A DNA stretch of 16,878 bases, taken from positions 1 through 16,878 of the forward strand of contig CAZFLM010000108.1 in assembly GCA_964519955.1 (NCBI GenBank). Reading direction: 5' to 3'. Origin of the DNA: CAZFLM01 sp964519955 (GTDB taxonomy: Bacteria > Armatimonadota > Chthonomonadetes > Chthonomonadales > CAJBBX01). Below the pieces are notes generated by a model. The model saw nothing but the letters and a program-made list of their open reading frames with translations. It had not been told where the DNA came from and searched no databases. This document shows, piece by piece, positions 1-6,936 of this stretch. The translations under genes and the position numbers were made by a program. The first letter of the stretch is position 1; every line of letters starts with the position of its first letter.

Positions 1-316
1 GAAGCCGAACGCGCGCCGCAGGCGTACTCCGGCCCCCTCGACAGTCGGGACCGACGCCCTGACTTGCCTGACTGGTCGTATCGACATGCCTGTCTCCTCT
101 CTTCCAGCCAGACATACGAGCCCGCGAGCCCCGGCGTGGCTTCCTGCCCGTGCCGCCGCCCGCTTTGCGGAGCCGACCGGACGGTCAGTGCGGGGTTGCC
201 CTCGAATGCGTACTGGCCGAACCCGTATGATGATTCGCCGCGACTCGCCCGATGATGGAATGCGCGACCATTCCCGCGCCGGGCGGGTGGGCGGTCGTGT
301 TGCCGGAGGCGGAACT
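1..316. other. Upstream region without a confident gene
   Basis: Two plus-strand frames are open here, but their translations are arginine/proline-rich and show no recognisable domain. They look like high-GC chance frames. A third frame is open from base 1 and stops at TGA 58-60, so it could be the last 19 codons of a gene lying to the left; this cannot be decided. A TATGAT hexamer at 226-231 resembles a -10 box but has no good -35 partner. The only clear signal is a GGAGG at 305-309, the ribosome binding site of the next gene. Confidence 0.5.
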
Positions 317-1294
317 GTGACGGGGCTGGGGCTGGCGCTGGAGGCGGTGGTCGATCAGCTCTACGACGGCATCTACGTCGTGGATATCGACCGGGTGGTG
401 ACGTACTGGAGCAAGGGCGCCGAGCGGATGCTGGGCTACTCAGCGGACGAGGTAGTCGGTCGCCGCTGCTCCGATGGGCTCCTGCTGCATGTCGACGCCC
501 AGGGCGTGCGCGTGTGCGGTCCCTACTGCCCCCTGTCCGTGGCGATGCTTACCGGCGAGCCCCAGTGCGCCGAGTACTTCGCCCTTCATCGAAACGGGCA
601 CCGCGTCCCCGTGCGCATCCGCATCGCGCCACTCACGGACGAGAGAGGCGATGTCGTCGGCGCGATCGAGGCCTTCACCGACAACACCGCTCACGTCCAG
701 GACAAGGAGCGGATCGACGAACTCGAGCAATCCGCCCTCATCGACCACCTGACCGGTCTCCCGAACCGCCGCCACATCGACGCGCACCTGGAGTCTGCGC
801 TGGCAGAGGCCGACCGGTACGGCACGCGGTTTGGCGTTCTGCTCTTCGATATCGACCACTTCAAAGCCATCAATGACCAGCACGGGCACCAGGCAGGCGA
901 CGAGGTGCTGAAGACCGTATCGCGCACGCTGGGGGCGTCGGCCCGGGCCGGCGACATGGTCGGCCGCTGGGGTGGCGAGGAGTTCCTGCTCGTCGCCAGG
1001 ACCGTCGGGCGTGACGGCCTGGCGCGCGCGGGCGAGAGGTTCCGGGTGTTGGTCGAGAGCAGCGTGTGCCGGCACGCCGGGGCCGAGTTCCGCGTGACTG
1101 CCAGCGTCGGCGCGGCCATGCACAAGCCCGGCGACACGGCCGACTCGCTCATCGCGCGAGCCGACCGTGCGCTCTACCGGGCCAAGGAAACGGGGCGGAA
1201 CCGCGTGGTCGTGGACGACGACCCACCTGTTGGGCGCACCATTCCGCTAGAAGCTGTCGCCCCCGCCGCCAGAGTCGCCACCACCGAAGTCTGA
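317..1294 (+). CDS. PAS domain-containing diguanylate cyclase (GGEEF)
   Basis: Makes the second messenger cyclic di-GMP from two GTP, with a PAS domain sensing the signal; probably cytoplasmic because no membrane segment is seen. The start is GTG 317, with GGAGG seven bases upstream (325 residues); the frame is open further upstream but that part has no domain character. PAS spans about residues 8-125, followed by a short helical linker (about 126-142). The GGDEF domain (about 143-298) opens with DHLTGLPNRR and carries FDIDHFKAIND and the active-site GGEEF at 219-223. The product-inhibition site RxxD is intact at 210-213, exactly five residues before GGEEF, so an active, feedback-inhibited cyclase is expected. 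The PAS domain has an unusual His58/Cys67/Cys71 cluster (Cys-x3-Cys-Pro-Leu). The 3' end overlaps the convergent TPM-domain gene by 48 bp. Confidence 0.93.
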   Translation: MTGLGLALEAVVDQLYDGIYVVDIDRVVTYWSKGAERMLGYSADEVVGRRCSDGLLLHVDAQGVRVCGPYCPLSVAMLTGEPQCAEYFALHRNGHRVPVRIRIAPLTDERGDVVGAIEAFTDNTAHVQDKERIDELEQSALIDHLTGLPNRRHIDAHLESALAEADRYGTRFGVLLFDIDHFKAINDQHGHQAGDEVLKTVSRTLGASARAGDMVGRWGGEEFLLVARTVGRDGLARAGERFRVLVESSVCRHAGAEFRVTASVGAAMHKPGDTADSLIARADRALYRAKETGRNRVVVDDDPPVGRTIPLEAVAPAARVATTEV

Positions 1295-2866
1295 TCCGCC
1301 AAAGTCCGTCGAACCGAAGTCGGAGGAGCCGAAGTCGGTCGAGCCGAAGTCGGTGCTCCCCGTGTCCGCGCCACCTCCGAAGTCCGACGCCTCAGGCACT
1401 CCGAAGAAGCTCGCCTCTCCCACGCCGCCGAGATCCGACGGCTCCGGCGGCGCCTCGAACGCGGCGCCTGGGTCGGCCGTGGGCACCCCGCCGCCATCCA
1501 CGTAGACGGGATAGGGGATCGGATCGGAGAGCATCGTGCCAAGCATGAGCCCGGTCCACATCGCGTCTGCGGCGCCCCAGTAGGCCGGCGCGTAGACCGG
1601 CTCATCGAGCCAGTAGTCGCGGTACGGGTCGTAGCCCGGCGCGGCGAACCACGGGCGGGGCTGGCCGCCCACGGAGACGGTGCGCACCTGCGGCGGCGCT
1701 CCCTCGCGGATCGCGCGCACATCGTCCGGACACGCCAGCACCTTGCGCCGCTGCCCGTCCATCGCGATCGTCACCGGAGTCAGGTTCGCGATGTCGGACG
1801 GGCGCGAGCAGAAGTAGCAGGCGGCCCGGTCGCGCTCCGGAATGGAGTCGATGTTGAGGTCCCTCGATACCGGCGCGGGCCGAGTGCCGGCCGCGGCCGG
1901 GGTCGCCCTGAACTCGGTGCCATCCACCGCCACCGCGTAGCCGGTGCCGCCGGTGGCGCGGTCCAGGTACTGCCTGCAGATGCCGGCCTCGTCGCGGGCC
2001 TGCTGCATAATGACTTCCGCGCGCTCCAGGTCCTCCGGGGTCCGAGCGCTGCGAGCGATGCGCCGCGCCTGGTCGAACAGCTCCGCGGACTTCGCGCGCG
2101 CGGCCTTGGCGGCCTGGGCGTCGGGCGTGTCCGGCAGCAGCTCCAGGTAGACGTCGGCGTAGGCCAGGTCCGTCACGGTTTCGCCGCGCAGATGCTCCAC
2201 GGGCCGCCGAGCTTCGGCCATCGCGGCGCGCTTCTTCGCGGAGCGGCTGGCGAGCACCACCAGCAGGACGATGCCGCCAACCACGAGCAGACCCGTGAGG
2301 AAGGACGAGCCGCCATCCTGCCCGCCCTCCTGGACGCCAGGCGGCACGGCGCCGGCGTCGCCTGCCTGCGCGGACGAAAGCGGCGCCCCCATGCGCTCAT
2401 AGATGTCGCGGGCCGCCGCCTCGATACCCGCCGCCGGGTCGTTTTGGATGGCGGACGCCTGCGCCTTCAGCACCTGCGACACCTGCCTGGCGCCGAGCGC
2501 GTTCGTCACCGCGTAGACCTTGCCGGACTTCTGGATGACCAGGACGAGCAGCCCGTCTCCCAGACCCAGGTACTCGTGCAGCGCCTTGGCGTAGGCCGGG
2601 CCGGTGCCGTACACCTTGCCGGTCTCGGGTAGGGCGGTGACGATGCCGATCTTGAGCGGCTTGTCTGCGGGCACCTGCTCGGCGAGCGCCTGGAGCGGCG
2701 CCTTGTCGATCCGATCCTGCAGCGTGCGGGCGATCGCGACGTTGGAGTCCTGCAGCGCCTTCGCCAGCCGGTCGTTCGTCGCGAACGGGGATTCGCCCTG
2801 GCCGAACGCGGCGGCCGCAGCCAGGAGCGCGGCGCAGGCCACCGCCGAACGGGTACTCCACCTCAT
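1247..2866 (-). CDS. TPM-domain membrane protein with Cys motif and Gly/Ser/Asp/Phe repeat tail
   Basis: A 539-residue secreted-then-anchored protein of the TPM (YgcG-like) family, members of which have been linked to phosphatase activity or photosystem repair; the role here is unknown. The order is: signal peptide about 1-22; extracytoplasmic TPM-like domain about 28-160 (IGIVTALPETG, GDGLLVLVIQKSGKVYAV); low-complexity linker; transmembrane helix about 187-206 followed by a basic stop-transfer SRSAKKR; helical region about 215-300; a Cys350-x2-Cys353 pair with Cys379 that could bind zinc; a Pro/Tyr-rich region; and a tail of five [GS][ST]DFG-like repeats ending in glycines. Start ATG 2866 has AGGAG nine bases upstream. 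The glycine-rich end is typical of TPM proteins, but the length and cysteine module are more than the minimal family architecture. Confidence 0.85.
   Translation of the reverse strand: MRWSTRSAVACAALLAAAAAFGQGESPFATNDRLAKALQDSNVAIARTLQDRIDKAPLQALAEQVPADKPLKIGIVTALPETGKVYGTGPAYAKALHEYLGLGDGLLVLVIQKSGKVYAVTNALGARQVSQVLKAQASAIQNDPAAGIEAAARDIYERMGAPLSSAQAGDAGAVPPGVQEGGQDGGSSFLTGLLVVGGIVLLVVLASRSAKKRAAMAEARRPVEHLRGETVTDLAYADVYLELLPDTPDAQAAKAARAKSAELFDQARRIARSARTPEDLERAEVIMQQARDEAGICRQYLDRATGGTGYAVAVDGTEFRATPAAAGTRPAPVSRDLNIDSIPERDRAACYFCSRPSDIANLTPVTIAMDGQRRKVLACPDDVRAIREGAPPQVRTVSVGGQPRPWFAAPGYDPYRDYWLDEPVYAPAYWGAADAMWTGLMLGTMLSDPIPYPVYVDGGGVPTADPGAAFEAPPEPSDLGGVGEASFFGVPEASDFGGGADTGSTDFGSTDFGSSDFGSTDFGGSDFGGGDSGGGGDSF
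1284..1358. repeat. Five 15-bp tandem repeats inside the TPM gene
   Basis: Five consecutive 15-bp units begin at 1284, 1299, 1314, 1329 and 1344, each starting CCGAAGTC or CCAAAGTC on the plus strand. On the minus strand they encode the repeated pentapeptide (STDFG, SSDFG, GSDFG) of the TPM protein tail. The first unit also contains the stop codon of the convergent diguanylate cyclase (TGA 1292-1294). A unit of exactly five codons suggests growth and loss of copies by slippage without breaking the frame. Confidence 0.85.
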
Positions 2867-2894
2867 CGGAAGCTTCTCCTTGTCGGCGCCGCGA

Positions 2895-2924
2895 TTGACG
2901 CTCCGCGCGCCGTTCGGTTATAAC
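2895..2924 (+). promoter_or_regulatory. Sigma-70-type promoter for the small membrane protein gene
   Basis: TTGACG at 2895-2900 and TATAAC at 2919-2924 are separated by 18 bp in an otherwise GC-rich gap. Transcription would start near 2931, leaving about 60 bases of leader before ATG 2993. The gap also serves the divergent TPM gene starting at 2866, for which no equally good promoter was seen. Confidence 0.65.
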
Positions 2925-2992
2925 TACGTCGGAGAACGCGCCGGGGTTTTGCAGGCATCGACGGGCCACACGCGCGGGAGGGGACGTACGCG

Positions 2993-3223
2993 ATGGAGAT
3001 CATGCGGTGGGCCTACCTGGCGGTGTGCGCGGCGCTGACGGCGTGGCTGCTCGTGCTCGTCGCGCGCAACATCGCCCGCGTGGCTCGCCGCATCCGCGAG
3101 TTCAAGGAGGAGCAGGCCCAGCAGCAGGGACCGCCGCCCGACCCGTTCCAAGCCCTGGCGGAGCTATACGCCGAGCAGGAGCGTCTCGATCACGAGGCGC
3201 GCGCCAGACGCAAGCGGGGCTGA
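2993..3223 (+). CDS. Small single-pass membrane protein, function unknown
   Basis: 76 residues. The N-terminus is a hydrophobic helix (about 5-25, rich in Ala, Leu and Val) followed by a strongly basic stretch (RNIARVARRIREFKEE), predicting one membrane helix with the C-terminus in the cytoplasm. The remainder is charged and helical with a PPPDP break near 47-51, reminiscent of small membrane-tethered coiled coils. I do not recognise a family. GGGAGGGG at about 2978-2985 lies upstream of ATG 2993, and a good promoter sits at 2895-2924. The gene stands alone, and a palindromic hairpin covers its stop codon. Confidence 0.72.
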   Translation: MEIMRWAYLAVCAALTAWLLVLVARNIARVARRIREFKEEQAQQQGPPPDPFQALAELYAEQERLDHEARARRKRG

Positions 3224-3244
3224 CGCCGCGCGCGGCATCAGCCC
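3217..3244. terminator. Near-perfect palindrome between convergent genes
   Basis: A 28-bp inverted repeat: GGGCTGA (3217-3223) pairs with TCAGCCC (3238-3244), and GCCGC pairs with GCGGC inside, with one C/A mismatch. It contains the TGA stop of the plus-strand gene (3221-3223) and lies 33 bp from the end of the convergent minus-strand gene. It would fold on either strand, so it probably acts as a shared terminator, although neither side has a clear U-tract. Confidence 0.55.
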
Positions 3245-3276
3245 GTCTGGTACGCTTGACCCCTGACGCGTCGCCG

Positions 3277-3594
3277 CTACTCTTCCGGCTCGGCCGCGTC
3301 CTCCATCGGCTCGTCCTCGACGTCCTCGTCTTCGACGTCCTCGTCCTCGACGATTGCGGGCAGCTCGGAAAGGTGCTCCAGGTCCGCAACCGGGCGCCGC
3401 GGCTCGATATCGGCCATGCCCGGGATGCGCGGGTGCTTCTGGCGGCACTCCTCGCACTGGAACTTCACCTTGGCTCCGGAGAGCCAGGACGGGATCGACG
3501 GAATCGGCTTCTCGCACTCGAAGCAGTGGACCTCGAGCAGGCTGAGGTCGGTCAGGCTGGGCTTCGAGGGGGCCGTGATGGCGACTTTCTTCAT
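3277..3594 (-). CDS. Zinc-ribbon-like small protein with acidic tail
   Basis: 105 residues from ATG 3594, function unknown. Two CxxC knuckles (Cys24/27 and Cys47/50) flank a conserved IPSWLSGAKVKF segment and should bind one zinc ion. Residues about 80-105 are an acidic tail with repeated DEDVE units. I chose ATG 3594 because it aligns exactly with the start of the neighbouring paralog (MKKVAIT versus MSKVAIT). ATG 3609 would add five residues but has GGAG directly abutting it. It lies downstream of the paralog and the two-helix membrane gene on the same strand, probably in one operon. The domain could contact nucleic acid or protein; no family name is justified. Confidence 0.72.
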   Translation of the reverse strand: MKKVAITAPSKPSLTDLSLLEVHCFECEKPIPSIPSWLSGAKVKFQCEECRQKHPRIPGMADIEPRRPVADLEHLSELPAIVEDEDVEDEDVEDEPMEDAAEPEE

Positions 3595-3687
3595 GGGCGG
3601 TCTGTTCATCTCCGAGCGCCCCGGCCACGCGGGGTAGTCCGCATGGAGGGCGCGGTTCTGTGGGCTCTGGGCGCTTCGCCCGGCGTC

Positions 3688-3879
3688 TTAGGGCGCGTCC
3701 GCTCCGACAGGGGCATCGCCTTGTCGGTGGATGATCGCGCAGCCGAACTTCACCTTGGCGCCGGCGAGCCACGATGGGATGGTATCTATCGGTCTGCCAC
3801 ACTCGCAGCAGTAGGTCTGCGGCAGGCTCAGGTCTGTCAGGTCAGGCTTCGCGACGGCAGTGATGGCGACCTTGCTCAT
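3688..3879 (-). CDS. Paralogous zinc-ribbon-like protein with degenerate second knuckle
   Basis: 63 residues, function unknown. Over the first 47 positions it matches the downstream protein (3277-3594) at 32 positions, including the shared SWL(A/S)GAKVKF core, so the two are a tandem duplicate. The first CxxC (Cys24/27, with an extra Cys25) and Cys47 are kept. The fourth ligand is Ile50, and the last 13 residues are unrelated to the other copy, with no acidic tail. Metal binding is therefore doubtful unless His51 substitutes. The start matches the paralog; the ribosome binding site is weak. It begins 30 bp after the stop of the two-helix membrane protein gene. I looked for a frameshift restoring the CxxC in the other two frames and found none. 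Confidence 0.7.
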   Translation of the reverse strand: MSKVAITAVAKPDLTDLSLPQTYCCECGRPIDTIPSWLAGAKVKFGCAIIHRQGDAPVGADAP

Positions 3880-3909
3880 GGCTAGTTGCTCGCGTGGGCG
3901 ACCCTTGGG

Positions 3910-4161
3910 CTAGGCTTCGGCCTCTTCCTCGGACGTGGCGGCGGCGGGCTCGGGAGCCTGCTGCATCGCCATGCGGATGGACACGTAGCCGTTCACCAGC
4001 ATAATGACGGCCGCGACGAGATACCACAACCACGCCAGCGGGTTCGCGGGCTGGCCGGGCTCCGTCAGGAAGTCCTGGCGCACCAGGCCGGCGATGCTGA
4101 TGAACAGCAGTGCCACGCCCGTAAGTATGAATGCGTTAAGGTACCACGTGAAGTGCCGCAT
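3910..4161 (-). CDS. Small two-helix membrane protein, function unknown
   Basis: 83 residues from ATG 4161, which has GGAAGGA seven bases upstream; an in-frame TTG at 4167 is too close to that site. Two hydrophobic segments (about 9-27 and 43-65) are joined by a short polar loop (RQDFLTEPGQPANP). The C-terminus is Ala/Glu-rich and acidic. I recognise no family. It is the first gene of the likely minus-strand operon with the two zinc-ribbon-like genes and has its own promoter at 4206-4235. Confidence 0.72.
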   Translation of the reverse strand: MRHFTWYLNAFILTGVALLFISIAGLVRQDFLTEPGQPANPLAWLWYLVAAVIMLVNGYVSIRMAMQQAPEPAAATSEEEAEA

Positions 4162-4205
4162 CGCCAAATCCTTCCGGGCGGCATCGGTCCCGCCCAGGCC
4201 GAGTC

Positions 4206-4235
4206 AATATAGCCGCTATTGCGCGAGTGAGTCAA
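4206..4235 (-). promoter_or_regulatory. Minus-strand sigma-70-type promoter
   Basis: Read on the minus strand, TTGACT (4235-4230) is followed after 18 bp by TATATT (4211-4206). Transcription would start near 4199, about 38 bases before ATG 4161. The -10 region is overlapped by a perfect 11-bp palindrome, ATAGC-C-GCTAT, at 4209-4219. GAGTCAA occurs twice in direct orientation, at 4201-4207 and 4229-4235. Either could be a regulator site, but that is inference. Confidence 0.65.
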
Positions 4236-4248
4236 CGCCGCGACGCCG

Positions 4249-4278
4249 TTGACACGTTTAGCCACACTACGATATACT
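4249..4278 (+). promoter_or_regulatory. menG: Near-consensus sigma-70 promoter for the menG operon
   Basis: TTGACA at 4249-4254 (exact -35 consensus) and TATACT at 4273-4278 (one change from TATAAT), with an 18-bp spacer. Transcription should start near 4285, about 70 bases before menG at 4356. It diverges from the minus-strand promoter at 4206-4235, with the two -35 boxes only 13 bp apart, so one bound regulator could affect both. Confidence 0.75.
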
Positions 4279-4355
4279 GAACGCGCTCGTGGCGCTCTGC
4301 GCGATTGCACCTACCATGAACACGAACGCCCGCCCAGGCCTTGGAAGGCGGACGC

Positions 4356-5111
4356 ATGAGGCCGATCTTGGCTGTTGAGTCCGCACCCCGAGCATCCGCT
4401 CGGCCCCGCGAGGACGACGACAAGTCTCGTTACGTTCGAGAGATGTTCGCCGGCATCGCCCATCGCTACGATCTGCTGAACGACATCCTCAGCTTCCGCC
4501 GCCACCACGCGTGGCGCAAGGCTGCGGCACGGCTCACCGGGCTGCGGCCGGGTGGGCTCGCCCTCGACGTCTGCGCGGGCACCGGCGACTTCGCCCTCGC
4601 TCTGGCCCGTATAGTAGGCGAAGGCGGCGCCGTCGTCGCCACCGACTTCTGCCTGCCCATGCTGGCGCTGACCGGCCCGAAGGCGGGGCGGGCGACCCGC
4701 GTGCCCGTCGGCCTGCTGGCCGCCGACGCGCTGCGGCTGCCGTTCCACTCGGACGCATTCGATGCGGCGACGGTTGGCTTCGGCATCCGCAACGTGGCCG
4801 ATGTGACCCAGGCGATCGGCGAGATGGCCCGCGTCGTTCGCCCTGGGGGCACTGTGACCTGCCTGGAGTTCACTCAGCCCCAGGGCAGGCTGGCCGGGCG
4901 TATCGTCGGCTGGTACCAGGAGATCATCCTGCCGCGCATCGGCGCACTGCTCAGCAGCGGCGATGCCTATCGTTACCTGCCTCGCTCGATCCGCGGGTTC
5001 CACTCCGCGCGCGAGCTGGCGGGTATCATGGAGAGCGTCGGATTGTCGGACGTGCGAGTCCGGCATCTGAACTTCGGGAGCGTCTGCATCCACGTGGGAA
5101 CCAAACGATGA
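4356..5111 (+). CDS. menG: Demethylmenaquinone C-methyltransferase (UbiE/MenG family)
   Basis: Transfers a methyl group from S-adenosylmethionine to the quinone ring in the last step of menaquinone synthesis. It has 251 residues, as expected for the family. The N-terminal signature VREMFAGIAHRYDLLNDILS (about 27-46) is diagnostic. The SAM-binding glycine motif LDVCAGTGDF is at 70-79, ATDFCLPML near 95-103 is motif II, and GFGIRNVADV at 141-150 is the second family signature. ATG 4356 is preceded by GGAAGG at seven bases. The stop overlaps the start of the polyprenyl synthase gene as ATGA, so the ring-methylating and side-chain enzymes are translationally coupled. UbiE can also serve ubiquinone synthesis; no other quinone gene is in the window to decide. 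Confidence 0.93.
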   Translation: MRPILAVESAPRASARPREDDDKSRYVREMFAGIAHRYDLLNDILSFRRHHAWRKAAARLTGLRPGGLALDVCAGTGDFALALARIVGEGGAVVATDFCLPMLALTGPKAGRATRVPVGLLAADALRLPFHSDAFDAATVGFGIRNVADVTQAIGEMARVVRPGGTVTCLEFTQPQGRLAGRIVGWYQEIILPRIGALLSSGDAYRYLPRSIRGFHSARELAGIMESVGLSDVRVRHLNFGSVCIHVGTKR

Positions 5112-6127
5112 GCGTGTCGACAGCCGTTCCGGAGTCCGTCCCAGTCTACCGCGCGACGCCGTTTCTGTCGTGTGTCGCCTCGGACCTCGATGCCGTGGAA
5201 GCGCGGCTCAACGCCGAGATCGGCGCGGACGTGCGCCGAGCGTGCGCGCTCGGCGGCCACATCCTCCGCGCGGGCGGCAAGCGTCTGCGGCCGGCCCTGG
5301 TGGCCCTGTGCGCCCGCGCCGTCAACCCCGCGCCTCCTCGCGAGCGCATCGTGCTCGTGGCGAGTTCGGTGGAACTCGTGCACATGGCCACGCTCGTCCA
5401 CGACGACGTGGTCGACAACACGACGATGCGCCGGGGCAAGCCGACCGCCAACGCCGTGTACGGCAATGGCGTCGCGGTGCTTGCCGGCGACTTCCTCCTC
5501 GCGCGCGCCATGCAGATGCTCTCACTCGATGGCGATCCCGACATCACCCGTACGGTCGCCGACATCACCATCGAGATGAGCGAAGGCGAGGTCACCGAGA
5601 TCCTGGCGACCGGCGACGCCGAGATCACGTTCGACCACTACTTCGACATCATCGAGAAGAAGACGGCCGCATTCGTCACCGGGTGCTGTCGCTGCGGGGG
5701 GCTCATCGGCGGCGCGACAGCCGAGCAGCAGGCCAGCCTGGCCGAGTATGGCCACAACGTCGGCCTCGCGTTCCAGATCGCCGACGACCTGCTGGACTAC
5801 ACCGGCGAGCCGGCGGTCACCGGCAAGCCCGTCGGCAGCGACCTGCGCGATGGCCGGGCGACGCTGCCCGTGTTGCTGGCGCTGGAAGAGGCCAGGGCCG
5901 CCGAACGCGACCGCATCCTCGCGGCGTTCGGCAATGCTGCCCTCGACGACGCGGCGCTGGCCGGTGTGGCCGCCATCCTGGCTCGCTACCATGCGTTCGA
6001 CCGGACGCGCGACATCGCGATGAGGCACGTTTGGAAGGCAGCGGATGCCGTCGACTGGCTGCCGGCATCCCCGATCCGCGACGCGTTCCTCTCCCTCGCC
6101 GACTACGTTGTGCAAAGAGACCGATGA
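5108..6127 (+). CDS. Long-chain polyprenyl diphosphate synthase
   Basis: Trans-prenyltransferase of 339 residues that builds the isoprenoid side chain, most likely of menaquinone given the coupling to menG. GGKRLRP lies at 56-62. The first aspartate-rich motif is DDVVD (99-103) followed by MRRGKPT, and the second is ADDLLD (225-230), so both magnesium-binding sites are complete. The fifth residue before the first motif is a small Ala (94), the position at which a bulky residue shortens the product, so a long chain is expected; the exact length cannot be read. It resembles HepT, IspB or SdsA proteins, so no single symbol is given. ATG 5108 overlaps the menG stop, and its own stop overlaps the next start (ATGA at 6124-6127). 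Confidence 0.92.
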   Translation: MSVSTAVPESVPVYRATPFLSCVASDLDAVEARLNAEIGADVRRACALGGHILRAGGKRLRPALVALCARAVNPAPPRERIVLVASSVELVHMATLVHDDVVDNTTMRRGKPTANAVYGNGVAVLAGDFLLARAMQMLSLDGDPDITRTVADITIEMSEGEVTEILATGDAEITFDHYFDIIEKKTAAFVTGCCRCGGLIGGATAEQQASLAEYGHNVGLAFQIADDLLDYTGEPAVTGKPVGSDLRDGRATLPVLLALEEARAAERDRILAAFGNAALDDAALAGVAAILARYHAFDRTRDIAMRHVWKAADAVDWLPASPIRDAFLSLADYVVQRDR

Positions 6128-6936
6128 GCATTCAAGCAACCGATTCCGCCGCAGCCTGCGTGTACGTCTTCGACATGGATGGCGTCATCTGGACGATGGA
6201 CGACCCGATTGCGGGCGCTTCCGAAGCCATCGGGCGTCTCCTCACCCAGGGCGCGGCCGTCTACTATCTCACCAACAACTCGTCGAAGACCCGTGAGGAC
6301 TACGTCGAGAAGCTTGCTCGCTTCGGCATCCCGGCGGACGTCGATCACATCATGACCTCGGCCTACGCGACGGCGCTCACGCTGCGCGACCTCGGCGCGG
6401 CCGGCAAGACGGCGTACGTCATCGGTGAAGCCGGGCTGCGGCGCGAGTTGACCGATGTCGGCCTGCGCGTGGAGGATGTGGCCGAAGGCCGGCAGATCGA
6501 CTACGTGGTCGTCGGCTGGGACCGCCAGTTCACCTACCAGAAGCTCGCGCAGGCCCACTTCGCGGTGCGCGGGGGCGCGGAGTTCATCGCAACCAACCGC
6601 GATGCGACCTACCCCGATGCGGGGGGGCGGACGCTGCCGGGCGGAGGCACGCTGGTGATGGCGCTGCAGACGTGCACCGGCGTCGTGCCGCGCACCATCG
6701 GCAAGCCCGAGCCGGACACGCTCGACCTGATCCTGCGGAAGGCCGGCGTTGCGCCCGGCGAGTGCCTGGTCATCGGCGACCGGCTCGACACCGACGTGGG
6801 CATCGGCAAGCGCGTGGGCACCCGCACGGCGGTCGTCCTGACAGGCGTGACCTCGCGCGCGGATGTCGACGCGACGGCGCCCGAGATGCGGCCCGACTAC
6901 GTCTGGGACGACCTGAGCGGCCTGGCGACTCCGTAA
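6124..6936 (+). CDS. HAD-superfamily (IIA, NagD-like) phosphatase
   Basis: A 270-residue cytoplasmic phosphatase of the NagD/phosphoglycolate phosphatase/p-nitrophenyl phosphatase branch. The nucleophile motif is DMDGV (Asp17, Asp19), motif II is TNNSSKT (about 50-56), and the motif III lysine is Lys194 in GKPEP. Motif IV is GDRLDTD (218-224), the signature of this branch. A cap domain of about 100 residues sits between motifs II and III and contains TNRDATYP. The natural substrate cannot be read. It is the third gene of the menG operon, starting inside the stop codon of the prenyl synthase. Either it has a housekeeping role or it acts on a metabolite linked to prenyl synthesis; the latter is only inferred from coupling. 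Confidence 0.9.
   Translation: MSIQATDSAAACVYVFDMDGVIWTMDDPIAGASEAIGRLLTQGAAVYYLTNNSSKTREDYVEKLARFGIPADVDHIMTSAYATALTLRDLGAAGKTAYVIGEAGLRRELTDVGLRVEDVAEGRQIDYVVVGWDRQFTYQKLAQAHFAVRGGAEFIATNRDATYPDAGGRTLPGGGTLVMALQTCTGVVPRTIGKPEPDTLDLILRKAGVAPGECLVIGDRLDTDVGIGKRVGTRTAVVLTGVTSRADVDATAPEMRPDYVWDDLSGLATP

Noticed and set aside
64..255. Short plus-strand frame before the diguanylate cyclase
   Set aside because: No ribosome binding site, no domain, and it overlaps another equally open frame; it cannot be told from chance.
3688..3760. Frameshift explaining the lost cysteine in the second zinc-ribbon copy
   Set aside because: The other two frames after the AKVKF segment do not restore a CxxC or resemble the paralog tail.
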